From assembly GCA_021324675.1 (NCBI GenBank), contig JAJPIR010000344.1, forward strand, positions 1 through 54,326: a stretch of 54,326 nt of DNA, read 5' to 3'. Positions within the stretch are counted from its first letter, which is position 1, and each line of letters opens with the position of its first letter. The translations under genes and the position numbers were made by a program. The notes beneath the pieces were generated by a model. That model saw nothing but the letters and a program-made list of their open reading frames with translations, had not been told where the DNA came from and did no database searches. Source of the DNA: Actinomycetota bacterium. GTDB lineage: Bacteria; Actinomycetota; Actinomycetes; Mycobacteriales; Pseudonocardiaceae. Below are positions 25,679 through 33,962 of the stretch, in pieces.

Positions 25679-28213
25679 GTGAGCGACCAGCGACACGACG
25701 GGCGTCGGCACCCCATCCCGGGTGAGTGGACGACGTCTCCCTGGATGGCGGGGAGTGCAGCATCCGGGGGGAATCCGGGACCTCCGGGGCAGGAGTGGCC
25801 ACCCGAACTGTTTCCCCAAACTCGGTCAGACCAGTCGCGCTCCACTCATTCCCGAGCCCACGACCGGGTAGCGACGCCCCTGATGTCGATCGATGGAGAA
25901 CCTGAGCTGCTCACCCACCCCACCCCGCCGGCGCCGCCGTCGGTGCAGCCTGGCTGGCCCGGACCGGCATACGGCCCCGGCCGCAGATCCGGCTTCGATA
26001 GTTCCGGTGGAAGCGGCCGGGGATGGCCACCCCGCTGGGTCTCGCACTGGCCACCTCGGTTTCGCCGGCCAGCCAAGGTCGCCATGGGTGGCTTGCTGGT
26101 GTGCATGCTGCTCCCAGTGCTCGCGTTCTTCGCCGGATGGATCTTTCTCAGCGTGCCCTCGCCGGCGGCATTGGCAGCAGACCGCAAGCAGGTCACCACG
26201 ATCATGGCCAGTGACGGGACCACCGAGGTCGGCCGGTACGTCCCGGAGGACGGCAACCGGATCCCCGTCAGCCTGTCGCAGGTGCCTGTGCGGGTGCAAA
26301 ACGCCGTGCTGGCGGCGGAGGATCGCAGCTTCCGGTCCAACCCGGGCTTCGACGTCGTCGGCATCGCTCGGGCGACCTGGCGCCAGCTCAACGGCGGCAG
26401 CGGTGGTGGCTCGACGATCACCCAGCAGTACATCAAGGTGGCCACCGGGCACGACGAGTACAGCCTGTTCCGCAAGTTCCGCGAGATGATCCTCGCCGCC
26501 AAGTTGACCAAGCAGGAATCCAAGGACCGGATCCTCGAGGACTACCTCAACACCATCTACTTCGGCCGGGGTGCCTACGGTATCCAGGCGGCCAGCCAGG
26601 CGTACTTCCACAAGGATGTGCAGAACCTGACTGTCGCGGAGGCGGCGGTGCTGGCCGCTGTGATCAGATCCCCGTCCACCCTGGACCCAGCCAAGAACCT
26701 GGCACAGGCGCAGACCAGGTGGAACTTCGTGCTCGACGGCATGGTGGAGCAGGGTTGGCTGTCCCCGGCAGACCGCAGCGTCGGGATGTACCCGCAGACC
26801 GTGCCGCCCAGCGCAGCTCCCGACCAACCGACCGACGATCGGGCGCACATCATCGACCGGGTGATGGACGAGCTGGACAAGCAGGGCATCGGCCGGGCTC
26901 AGCTGGCTGTCAACGGCGGCAAGATCATCACCACTATCGATCCGCGGGCCCAGCAGCTGGCCCGCGATGCCGTCCGAACTGAACTGCGCGGACAGCCGGC
27001 GAATCTGCACTCCTCGCTGGTCGCGATCGATCCGCGCAGCGGAGCGGTGATCGCCTACTACGGTGGATCGGACGGCAACGGCTTCGATCTGGCCGGTGGC
27101 CCGGCGTGGAGCCCGGGCTCGTCATTCAAGCCGTTCACCATGCTGGCGGCGCTGGAACGCGACATCGGGATGAACTCGAAATACGACGGCAGCTCTCCGG
27201 TGATCATCGACGGCCGTTCCTATGCCAACTCGGAAAGCAAGAATTACCCGCAGCTGACCCTGAAAGACGCGATGACCAAGTCGGTCAACACCGCATTCGT
27301 GCGGCTGGCCCAGGACGTTGGACCGCAAGCGGTCCGCGACGCCGCGATCCAGGCGGGAATCCCGGAACAGATCAACGGCAAGCGCTCCATGTCCGAATCC
27401 GACACCGGAGCGCCCGGAGTGGGCATCACGCTAGGCCAGTACCCGGTGCATACCTTCGACATGGCCAGCGCCTACGCGACCTTTGCCGCCGACGGGATGC
27501 GGCATGAACCGTTCTTCGTTCGCCAGTACACCAGCTCCCGGGGCACCGTGGAGTACCAGCACGTCGACAAGCCGCGGCAGGCCTTCGACCAGGTCGACGT
27601 CGACCGCAACAGCCAGCTGGCGCGCAACGTCACCGCCACGATGACCGATGTCGCCCGCAGCTCGCAGATCCCGCTGGCGGGCGGCCGGCAAGTGGCCGCC
27701 AAGACCGGCACCCAGCAGCGTGGCGAGACCACGAACAACTCTGCAGCCTGGACTGTCGGTTACACCCCGTCGATCTCCACCGCGGTGTGGGTCGGTGATC
27801 CGGCCAACACGGCCATCAAGACCGCCAACGGCGCCGACATCTTCGGCCGGGGCATCCCGGGCTTGATCTGGCAGCGGTTCATGAACTCCTACCTGATGGG
27901 TACGCCGCTGGAAACTTTCCCGCCGTTCAAGTTGATCGGTCCGGCGCCGCCACCGGTCGATGAGCCCAAGGCCGCCCCGACGCGGGTCAAGCAGCCCCGC
28001 GACGTCACGCCGTCGGCCACGCCGGAGCCGAACCCCGAGGACTTCATCCCGGTTCCAGTCGTGCCGACGGAAAAGCCAACCAGGACCAACCGGCCACAAC
28101 GCACTTGCTTCCCGTTCTGCGATGGCCCGGCACCCGGTGACGACAATGCGGGATTCGGCAACGACAACGGGGGCGGGACAGATGACAACCAGGGCCGTCC
28201 TCGGCACTTCTGA
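25679..28213 (+). CDS. ponA: bifunctional penicillin-binding protein 1A
   Basis: This class A PBP polymerises lipid II and cross-links the stem peptides outside the membrane. The 844-residue protein has a Pro-rich cytoplasmic N-terminus, one membrane helix near residues 140-160, a GT51 domain (catalytic Glu 214 in AAEDRSF; GGSTITQQYIK) and a transpeptidase domain with SSFK (Ser 481), SVN (535-537) and KTGT (675-678). The tail is Pro then Asn/Gly/Asp-rich. The GTG start is preceded by GGGAGG. It matches PonA1 (Rv0050). Confidence 0.97.
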   Translation: MSDQRHDGRRHPIPGEWTTSPWMAGSAASGGNPGPPGQEWPPELFPQTRSDQSRSTHSRAHDRVATPLMSIDGEPELLTHPTPPAPPSVQPGWPGPAYGPGRRSGFDSSGGSGRGWPPRWVSHWPPRFRRPAKVAMGGLLVCMLLPVLAFFAGWIFLSVPSPAALAADRKQVTTIMASDGTTEVGRYVPEDGNRIPVSLSQVPVRVQNAVLAAEDRSFRSNPGFDVVGIARATWRQLNGGSGGGSTITQQYIKVATGHDEYSLFRKFREMILAAKLTKQESKDRILEDYLNTIYFGRGAYGIQAASQAYFHKDVQNLTVAEAAVLAAVIRSPSTLDPAKNLAQAQTRWNFVLDGMVEQGWLSPADRSVGMYPQTVPPSAAPDQPTDDRAHIIDRVMDELDKQGIGRAQLAVNGGKIITTIDPRAQQLARDAVRTELRGQPANLHSSLVAIDPRSGAVIAYYGGSDGNGFDLAGGPAWSPGSSFKPFTMLAALERDIGMNSKYDGSSPVIIDGRSYANSESKNYPQLTLKDAMTKSVNTAFVRLAQDVGPQAVRDAAIQAGIPEQINGKRSMSESDTGAPGVGITLGQYPVHTFDMASAYATFAADGMRHEPFFVRQYTSSRGTVEYQHVDKPRQAFDQVDVDRNSQLARNVTATMTDVARSSQIPLAGGRQVAAKTGTQQRGETTNNSAAWTVGYTPSISTAVWVGDPANTAIKTANGADIFGRGIPGLIWQRFMNSYLMGTPLETFPPFKLIGPAPPPVDEPKAAPTRVKQPRDVTPSATPEPNPEDFIPVPVVPTEKPTRTNRPQRTCFPFCDGPAPGDDNAGFGNDNGGGTDDNQGRPRHF

Positions 28214-28228
28214 GCGCTCGTTCGTCGC

Positions 28229-29908
28229 GTGACTGTCCGGGCTCCGATCGCCGACGACTCACCCGACCCGTCCAGTTCCTTTGCTGGTCGCGTCGATCGA
28301 GGCTCACTGACGGCCATCGGATCGCCCACTGGCCCCGACAGGGAGACATACAGGGCCACAAGCGGTGCTCAATACCCCGGTATGCCTGCCTATCAGGACC
28401 AGCGAGAGACGCCTGATGTGCTGGCCGGGTCGGCGGGGCAACGCGTGGTGCCCAGCTGGACCGATCCGCTGCCTGCCCGCGCCAGCAGGATCATTGGTGG
28501 ACCGCTAGGTCGCCACGCAGTCGTCGGCCGGCACTGGTTCTGGACCCCGCTTCGGGTGGTGCTGCTGTTCGCGACGATCACCTTGGCGTTGGGCTGGCTG
28601 GCCAAGGTTCCGTGCGCCCAGACCTACCGGGACAGCGCCGGTGCGCTTCAGGTGGACTGGCGTGATTGGCGCCAGTACAAGGCGATGTGCTACTCGGACA
28701 CCATCCCGCTCTACACCGCCGAACGGCTGGATCAACGCGGGCTGGCCGGATTCCCGTACGCCGCCTCATGGGTCGAGCACCGAGGTGAACCCGATCAGCA
28801 GGTGCGGTACATGGAGTATCCGGTGCTCACCGGTCTGTACCAGTGGGTGGCGGCCAAACTCGCGCAGGGTTGGGTAGCTGTGGGCCGCACTGGTTGGCTG
28901 CCCACCTCGGCCGCGGCCATCGTCTATTTCCACATCAGCGCACTAGGTCTGAGCTTTGCCTGGCTGGTGACGGTGTGGGGATTGGTCAAGCTGTCCCCGC
29001 GGCGACCCTGGGACGCCGCGCTGGCCGCGTTATCGCCCCTGGTCGCCGTCCACGCGTTCACCAACTTCGATGCCCTGGCCACCGCGCTGGCCACCACGGG
29101 ACTGCTGGCGTGGGCGCGTCGGCGTCCGGTGCTTGCCGGTGTGTTGCTGGGATTGGGCGCCGCCACCAAGGCCTACCCGGCTTTGCTGTTGCTCCCGATC
29201 GTCCTGGTGGCGCTGCGATCTGGACGGCTGCGGGCCGGGTTGACCGCAGTTGCCGCGGCGGCACTGTCCTGGACCGTGGTCAACCTGCCCATTGCACTGC
29301 TGTTCCCGTCCGGGTGGGTGGAGTTCTTCCGGCTCAACAGCCGGCGTGGCGCCGACCCAGACACCTTGTACACCGTGCTGTCGGTCTTCACCGGCTGGCC
29401 GGGTTTCGCCCACGTGGGCACGCTGAATTTGGTCAGCACAGCACTGTTCGTGCTGGCCTGTGCGGCGATCACCTGGGTGGCCCTGACGGCACCGCGCCCA
29501 CCCGGGCTGGCTGCGCTGTGTTTCCTGGTGGTCGCCGCCTTTTTACTGGTCAACAAGGTGTGGAGTCCGCAGTACTCGTTGTGGCTGGTCCCGTTGGCGG
29601 CGCTGGCGATACCGCGGTGGAAACCGGTGCTGGCCTGGATGACGATCGATGCCCTGCTCTGGGTTCCCCGGATGGCCTACTACCTCACCCCCGCGCATCA
29701 AGGCCTGCCCATCGAGCCGTTCCTTGGCGCAGTCGTCATCCGTGACTGCGCCGTCGTCGTGCTCGCTGCCCTCATCCTGCACAACAGCTACCGATCTCCA
29801 GCTGCCGCCGACCCTTCCCGGCCCGGTATGAAGACACATCGGGTTAGGACCGGGCCTGCGAACCGGGATATGGCTCCATACCGGAGGGTGTGCGGCTACG
29901 TCAGTTGA
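28229..29908 (+). CDS. GT87-type polyprenyl-phosphate-dependent glycosyltransferase (Rv0051-like)
   Basis: The 559-residue product has a disordered cytoplasmic N-terminus of about 100 residues and then 10-12 membrane helices. An early outer loop carries YMEYPVLTGLYQW, and later come LLGLGAATKAYPALLLLPIV and NKVWSPQYSLWLVPL, typical of the PimE/GT87 group of GT-C mannosyl or arabinosyl transferases. It likely uses a polyprenyl-phosphate sugar on the outer membrane face; the acceptor is unknown. It starts at GTG 28229, 15 bases after ponA, so it is co-transcribed. Its 3' end overlaps nfo by 13 bases, tail to tail. Confidence 0.87.
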   Translation: MTVRAPIADDSPDPSSSFAGRVDRGSLTAIGSPTGPDRETYRATSGAQYPGMPAYQDQRETPDVLAGSAGQRVVPSWTDPLPARASRIIGGPLGRHAVVGRHWFWTPLRVVLLFATITLALGWLAKVPCAQTYRDSAGALQVDWRDWRQYKAMCYSDTIPLYTAERLDQRGLAGFPYAASWVEHRGEPDQQVRYMEYPVLTGLYQWVAAKLAQGWVAVGRTGWLPTSAAAIVYFHISALGLSFAWLVTVWGLVKLSPRRPWDAALAALSPLVAVHAFTNFDALATALATTGLLAWARRRPVLAGVLLGLGAATKAYPALLLLPIVLVALRSGRLRAGLTAVAAAALSWTVVNLPIALLFPSGWVEFFRLNSRRGADPDTLYTVLSVFTGWPGFAHVGTLNLVSTALFVLACAAITWVALTAPRPPGLAALCFLVVAAFLLVNKVWSPQYSLWLVPLAALAIPRWKPVLAWMTIDALLWVPRMAYYLTPAHQGLPIEPFLGAVVIRDCAVVVLAALILHNSYRSPAAADPSRPGMKTHRVRTGPANRDMAPYRRVCGYVS

Positions 29909-30663
29909 GCGCGTAGCCAGGCGATGTCGTCGGCTTGGGTGGCGGGATCGGTTTCGAGGATGACCGGGGCGTTGGCGGCTGCGCAGACAGCCACCAGTTG
30001 CTCGGGGTCAATGGTGCCCTTGCGCAGGGGCGCGTGGCGGTCTCGTGCCGACCCGAAGTCATCCCGGGAGTTATTGCAGTGCACCAGGTCAATCCGGCCG
30101 GTGATAGCCATGACCCGATCAACGGCATCGGACAGGTCTTCTCCGGCGGCAAATGCATGGCAGGTGTCCAGGCAGAACCCGACGTCGTAGTCACCGATCG
30201 CGTCCCACAACCGCGCCAGCGAATCAAACCGTCGAGCCATCGCGTTGTCGCCACCGGCGGTGTTCTCCACCAGAATGCGGGTGGCGAAACCGCCTTCGGC
30301 GGACTGCCGGTCGAACATCTTGCGCCAATTTTCGACACCCTGCGCGGGATCCTCGTTCTTGGCGAGATGCCCACCGTGGACCACCAGACCACGTGCGCCG
30401 ATCTCCGCGGCGGCGGCCGCGTGTTGGATGACGAGCTTGCGGGATGGAATGCGGATGCGGTTGTTCAACGACGCCACATTGAGCACATACGGTGAGTGGA
30501 TGTAGACCGCTAGATCCGCTGCGAGTAGTTGTGCCGCTTGCGGATGGGGTTGCGGAGCGCGCCAATTCTGCGGATCGGAGAGGAAAAACTGCACCGCTGC
30601 GGCATTGCGCTGAGTAGCCGCGGTCACCGGATCGTTGTCGCTGACGTGGGCACCGATTCGCAT
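29896..30663 (-). CDS. nfo: deoxyribonuclease IV (AP endonuclease)
   Basis: Endonuclease IV cleaves at abasic sites in base-excision repair. The product (255 residues from ATG 30663) has the AP endonuclease 2 signatures: RIGAHVS at the N-terminus, VVHGGHLAK, ILVENTAGG, VGFCLDTCHAFAAG, DLVHCNNSRD and the zinc-ligating DRHAPLRKGTI. An ATG two codons upstream (30669) is possible, but TAGGCT ends six bases before 30663 and fits a leaderless start there. The gene faces the GT87 gene and overlaps its end. Confidence 0.94.
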   Translation of the reverse strand: MRIGAHVSDNDPVTAATQRNAAAVQFFLSDPQNWRAPQPHPQAAQLLAADLAVYIHSPYVLNVASLNNRIRIPSRKLVIQHAAAAAEIGARGLVVHGGHLAKNEDPAQGVENWRKMFDRQSAEGGFATRILVENTAGGDNAMARRFDSLARLWDAIGDYDVGFCLDTCHAFAAGEDLSDAVDRVMAITGRIDLVHCNNSRDDFGSARDRHAPLRKGTIDPEQLVAVCAAANAPVILETDPATQADDIAWLRAQLT

Positions 30664-30669
30664 ATCCAT

Positions 30670-30675
30670 AGCCTA
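30670..30675 (-). promoter_or_regulatory. -10 element of a probable leaderless nfo promoter
   Basis: TAGGCT on the minus strand, six bases before ATG 30663. It overlaps the upstream part of the alternative ATG region and so favours the downstream start. Confidence 0.45.
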
Positions 30676-30727
30676 GAGGGGCCACTTGGCGACAATCGGT
30701 GTACCCGTAGCGACACAGTGAGTGCGC

Positions 30728-30791
30728 AGAGTAACCACGATGGCTGAAAGTAGTGGTTATCGTCACAGAGAGCGTCTATTGTCGTTACTCT
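30728..30791. promoter_or_regulatory. nested inverted repeats upstream of the secreted-protein gene
   Basis: AGAGTAAC (30728-30735) and GTTACTCT (30784-30791) are an exact inverted pair. Inside it TAACCAC (30732-30738) pairs with GTGGTTA (30753-30759). A TATTGT -10 candidate lies at 30777-30782. The arrangement suggests an operator or looped control region; the regulator is unknown. Confidence 0.4.
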
Positions 30792-30829
30792 AAAGACACA
30801 GTCAGGCACACAGCGACACGGAGGCACCT

Positions 30830-31732
30830 ATGGGTACAGGGGCGAGGGTGACCACGGTTGCGGGGGCAGCCACGTTACTGTGCGCTGCTAGCGCATTTGC
30901 AGGGGGCTTTGCAGCCCTGGCTGCACCCTCTACCGTTTCCACCCCCCCACCTGTTCTCGCATCAGCACCTATGCCCATGCTGGTGGGCAGTTGTGGGGAC
31001 ACGGTACGTGGCGAACCTGGACAACGAGTGGGTGTCCGGCTAGCCGATCTACGAGTGGTCGATGTGGGCGAGGTACCCCCCAGCGGGTCTCGCACCTACG
31101 ACGCCACACCGGCGTTGCGCAAGACAATGGGTCCGATGGCTCCGGCCTGCAAACTCACCGCAGAGCCGCTGCCCATCGCCACTCCAGTTGACAAGATTAT
31201 TTCGCCCGCTGTCGCGCCGCTGAAGGGCGCGCTGGGCCAGGTTCCGGTAATCGGCCAGCAGGTGGCTCCGGCGCCGGCCGCACCGCCAGCTGCCGCGCAG
31301 GCGCAGCCGGGGGCGCAGCCCGCACCAGCAGCGGCACCGCCACCTGCGCTGACCGCACCGGCTCCCGGGCCGTTCTTCGGTCCGACAATGCCCACTGACT
31401 TCCCGTTCACGCTGGGCGCTTTCAACAGCGGCATGCCCCATTTCAACTACGCCGATCTGCTTGCGATCAGCCGTCCCGGCGCTGGGGGTATCGGGAAGCT
31501 GTCGGCCGGTGTGTTGACCGCTGATCTATTCGGCACTCCCTCGGTGAGCAATGGCACTCCGGGGCTGGGCAAGCAAAGTGCCGCAGCCAACGACGTTGCC
31601 GCCGCTGGCCGGGCGTCTGCGTTGCCGGCCAGTGGTGTGGAGCGCATTGCGTTGCCGATCTTTGTGGCAGTACTGATGCTGGCCAGTGTGACCGCCGCTT
31701 TGCTGCGTAGCTGGGTCCTCGGGCGCCGGTAG
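30830..31732 (+). CDS. secreted, C-terminally anchored Ala/Pro-rich protein
   Basis: The 300-residue product begins with a signal peptide (VTTVAGAATLLCAASAFAGG), has an Ala/Pro/Gln-rich central linker at about residues 145-185 and ends with a membrane helix (IFVAVLMLASVTAALLRSW) and short basic tail. It is therefore probably tethered to the outer face of the membrane. GGAGG precedes the ATG. No enzymatic motif is visible and the role is unknown. A strong terminator separates it from rpsF. Confidence 0.75.
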   Translation: MGTGARVTTVAGAATLLCAASAFAGGFAALAAPSTVSTPPPVLASAPMPMLVGSCGDTVRGEPGQRVGVRLADLRVVDVGEVPPSGSRTYDATPALRKTMGPMAPACKLTAEPLPIATPVDKIISPAVAPLKGALGQVPVIGQQVAPAPAAPPAAAQAQPGAQPAPAAAPPPALTAPAPGPFFGPTMPTDFPFTLGAFNSGMPHFNYADLLAISRPGAGGIGKLSAGVLTADLFGTPSVSNGTPGLGKQSAAANDVAAAGRASALPASGVERIALPIFVAVLMLASVTAALLRSWVLGRR

Positions 31733-31768
31733 GCGCCTTGAGGTAAGTTCGCTCGACGGCGGATTCTC

Positions 31769-31802
31769 AGACCGCCCCGCGATTGATGTCGCGGGGCGGT
31801 CT
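31769..31802 (+). terminator. strong intrinsic-type terminator hairpin
   Basis: A perfect 13-bp stem, AGACCGCCCCGCG with CGCGGGGCGGTCT, closes an 8-base loop, followed by GTTGCT. It lies 36 bases after the stop of the secreted-protein gene. Confidence 0.85.
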
Positions 31803-31882
31803 GTTGCTATCCTGCTGCCCGTCGCTGCGCGGCTGTGTGCGGTGATGGTTGGATTGCTGGCTGGGTCGTTGGCGGCCCGGCT

Positions 31883-31925
31883 CCTCCTGCCACGGAAAGT
31901 CCGTGGCCGAATAGTCCACAGGAGG
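31883..31925 (+). promoter_or_regulatory. candidate S6:S18 autoregulatory leader of rpsF
   Basis: CCTCCTG (31883-31889) is the exact complement of CAGGAGG (31919-31925), the rpsF Shine-Dalgarno. Between them a 7-bp hairpin, CCACGGA / TCCGTGG (31890-31906), is followed by CCG. A sequestered ribosome-binding site next to a CCG-bearing stem resembles the S6:S18-binding leaders known from other bacteria. Binding is inferred. Confidence 0.4.
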
Positions 31926-31936
31926 TCACTGTTTTT

Positions 31937-32233
31937 ATGCGTCGCTACGAGATGATGGTGATCCTCGATCCACAACTTGATGAGCGCACTGTGGGGCCGT
32001 CGCTGGACCAGTATCTCAGCGTGGTGAAGACGCAGGGCGGCCGGATCGAGAAGGTTGACATCTGGGGCAAGCGCCGGCTGTCCTACGAAATCAACAAGTA
32101 CACCGAGGGCATCTACGCGGTGCTCGACATGTCGTGCACCCCCGCAACGGTAGCCGAGCTCGATCGGCAACTGTCGCTCAGCGAGTCGGTGCTCCGCACC
32201 AAGGTGTTGCGACGGGACGCGAGAAAGGGCTGA
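31937..32233 (+). CDS. rpsF: 30S ribosomal protein bS6
   Basis: S6 binds the central domain of 16S rRNA together with S18. The 98-residue product [20 protein letters not shown], with [16 protein letters not shown] and [12 protein letters not shown], is a normal-length bS6. The start is fixed by GGAGG at 31921-31925. It heads the operon rpsF-ssb-rpsR-rplI. Confidence 0.98.
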   Translation: MRRYEMMVILDPQLDERTVGPSLDQYLSVVKTQGGRIEKVDIWGKRRLSYEINKYTEGIYAVLDMSCTPATVAELDRQLSLSESVLRTKVLRRDARKG

Positions 32234-32234
32234 C

Positions 32235-32723
32235 GTGGCGGGCGAAACCGTTATCACGGTGATCGGAAACTTGACCGCTGACCCGGAGCTGCGGTTCACG
32301 CCTTCGGGCGCAGCGGTAGCCAACTTCACGGTGGCCTCTACGCCGCGCACCTTTGATCGTCAAACCGGCGAGTGGAAGGACGGCGAGGCGCTGTTCTTGC
32401 GGTGCAATATCTGGCGGCAAGCTGCGGAGAACACCGCTGAGTCGCTCACCCGGGGTATGCGAGTGATCGTGAGCGGGCGACTGCGGCAACGCTCGTTCGA
32501 AACCCGAGAGGGCGAGAAGCGTACCGTGATGGAGATGGAGGTCGACGAAGTCGGCCCGTCGTTGCGTTATGCCACCGCGAAGGTGAACCGAGCTACCCGG
32601 CAGGGCAGCTCGCCGGGCGGCTACGGCTCCTCAGGCGGAGCTGCTGATGACCCGTGGAGTTCGGCACCTCAAGCCGGCTCCGGTAACGGAGCCGGTGGGT
32701 ACGACGACGAGCCACCGTTTTAG
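32235..32723 (+). CDS. ssb: single-stranded DNA-binding protein
   Basis: SSB coats single-stranded DNA in replication and repair. The 162-residue protein has the OB fold ([50 protein letters not shown]), a Gly/Ser-rich linker and the protein-interaction tip DDEPPF. The GTG start is one base after the rpsF stop, implying coupling. Confidence 0.98.
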   Translation: MAGETVITVIGNLTADPELRFTPSGAAVANFTVASTPRTFDRQTGEWKDGEALFLRCNIWRQAAENTAESLTRGMRVIVSGRLRQRSFETREGEKRTVMEMEVDEVGPSLRYATAKVNRATRQGSSPGGYGSSGGAADDPWSSAPQAGSGNGAGGYDDEPPF

Positions 32724-32796
32724 GCCTTCCGTCATGTGATAGCTCTGCCAGCTTTGTTTTAGATCACCTCGTAGCCACTGTAGGAGTAGCTGAGTT

Positions 32797-33033
32797 ATGG
32801 CCAAGCCGCCAGTACGCAAGCCGAAGAAGAAGGTTTGTGTCTTTTGCAAGGACAAGGGCGTATACATCGATTACAAGGACACCGGGCTGCTACGCAAGTA
32901 CATCTCTGATCGCGGCAAGATCCGGGCTCGCCGGGTCACCGGTAACTGCAGCCAGCACCAGCGCGACGTCGCGATCGCGGTGAAGAACGCCCGCGAAGTC
33001 GCGCTGCTGCCGTACACCTCGACCGCGCGCTGA
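32797..33033 (+). CDS. rpsR: 30S ribosomal protein bS18
   Basis: The 78-residue S18 pairs with S6 in the ribosome. It carries [32 protein letters not shown] and a conserved CSQHQR; the three Cys residues suggest the zinc-binding (C+) form. GTAGGAG-type sequence precedes the ATG. Confidence 0.98.
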   Translation: MAKPPVRKPKKKVCVFCKDKGVYIDYKDTGLLRKYISDRGKIRARRVTGNCSQHQRDVAIAVKNAREVALLPYTSTAR

Positions 33034-33054
33034 TCACGAGGAGGCGGAGATCAC

Positions 33055-33510
33055 GTGAAGATCATTCTCACTGCTGACGTCCCCCAACTCGGCGGACCCG
33101 GCGATCTTGTGCAGGTCAAGGACGGTTACGCCCGCAACTACCTGCTGCCCCGGCACTTGGCCATCGTGGCGACCAAGGGCGCCGAGAAGCAGGTGGCGAC
33201 AATCCGCCGGGCGCAGCAGGCCAGGCAGATCCGGGATCTCGACCACGCTCGGGAAGTCGCCGGATTGCTGTCGGGGCTCGGGACCGTGACGGTGACCGCG
33301 AAGGCCGCCCGATCCGGCGGCAAGCTTTTCGGCTCGGTCACCCCGGCCGATGTGGTCGATGCGGTGCGCGCCGCGGGTGGGCCCCTGCTGGACAAGCGGG
33401 TTGTCGACCTCGGTGGGCATATCAAGTCGGCCGGCACCTACCAGGTCACCGTCCGGCTCCACCCCGACGTTTCGGTCACCGTCCCGCTCAAGGTCACGAC
33501 CGGCGCCTGA
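33055..33510 (+). CDS. rplI: 50S ribosomal protein bL9
   Basis: The 151-residue product begins MKIILTADVPQLGGPGDLVQ and contains KDGYARNYLLPRHLA, the L9 signature, followed by the long central helix and C-terminal domain (LFGSVTPADVVDAV). GAGGAGG precedes the start, which is GTG. It is the last gene of the operon, directly before the twin-hairpin element. Confidence 0.98.
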   Translation: MKIILTADVPQLGGPGDLVQVKDGYARNYLLPRHLAIVATKGAEKQVATIRRAQQARQIRDLDHAREVAGLLSGLGTVTVTAKAARSGGKLFGSVTPADVVDAVRAAGGPLLDKRVVDLGGHIKSAGTYQVTVRLHPDVSVTVPLKVTTGA

Positions 33511-33522
33511 GCCTGGTATCCC

Positions 33523-33595
33523 AAAAAACCGCAGTCTGGATGCAGACTGCGGTTTTTTGTGCCTCAAAAACAGCAGTCTGCATCCAGACTGCTGT
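33523..33595. terminator. twin-hairpin terminator element, copy 1
   Basis: Hairpin 1 has a 16-bp stem, AAAAAACCGCAGTCTG with CAGACTGCGGTTTTTT (33523-33558), loop GATG; its T-tract makes it a terminator for rplI. Hairpin 2 (33570-33595) has an 11-bp stem, ACAGCAGTCTG with CAGACTGCTGT, loop CATC, and is the reverse complement of the hairpin 1 core. The same pair recurs at 42335-42402. Confidence 0.9.
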
Positions 33596-33660
33596 CGCGC
33601 AGTGCCGACACGCCAGGGTAGAGGGGCTAATACGGACACGCCGGGCGGCGGCAAAAAAGT

Positions 33661-33801
33661 TTGTCCACAGCTGCACCTGGGCACCTGACCAGCGCTGATA
33701 GCACGATGTCGGCAAGCCTTCCCCAGACTGTCCCCAATCAGGGCTCCCGGCGTGGGCAGCCGTGGGCACGCGGTCCGGAAAGCGTCCCCAGGCTGTCCCC
33801 A
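33661..33801 (+). promoter_or_regulatory. DnaA-box-like sequences upstream of dnaB
   Basis: TTGTCCACA at 33661-33669 matches the actinobacterial DnaA box exactly. Weaker relatives follow: CTGTCCCCA at 33728-33736, CGTCCCCA at 33783-33790 and CTGTCCCCA at 33793-33801. They lie in the roughly 370-base gap between the rplI terminator and dnaB, which holds no gene that I can recognise. DnaA control of dnaB is a possible reading. Confidence 0.4.
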
Positions 33802-33962
33802 GACAGCGTCTACGCGGGTTTGCTCAACGTGCGAGCCCACCCCTAGCCTCGCCCGACACCCGGAGGAACGGTCACGCAGGCGATCCGAACCGACACTGTC
33901 AGTGTCATCGGGTAGAACAAGCGTTCGAAGGACGTTGGGAGTCGGCGAAGGGGGACCCAGGG

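Noticed and set aside
24435-25802. 455-codon version of padR
   Set aside because: The first 267 codons are antisense to the DUF5318 and ponA genes; a strong Shine-Dalgarno site places the start at 25001.
33600-33962. Replication origin at the DnaA boxes
   Set aside because: Only one perfect box, no AT-rich unwinding region and no dnaA, dnaN or rpmH; the origin should lie beyond trxA.
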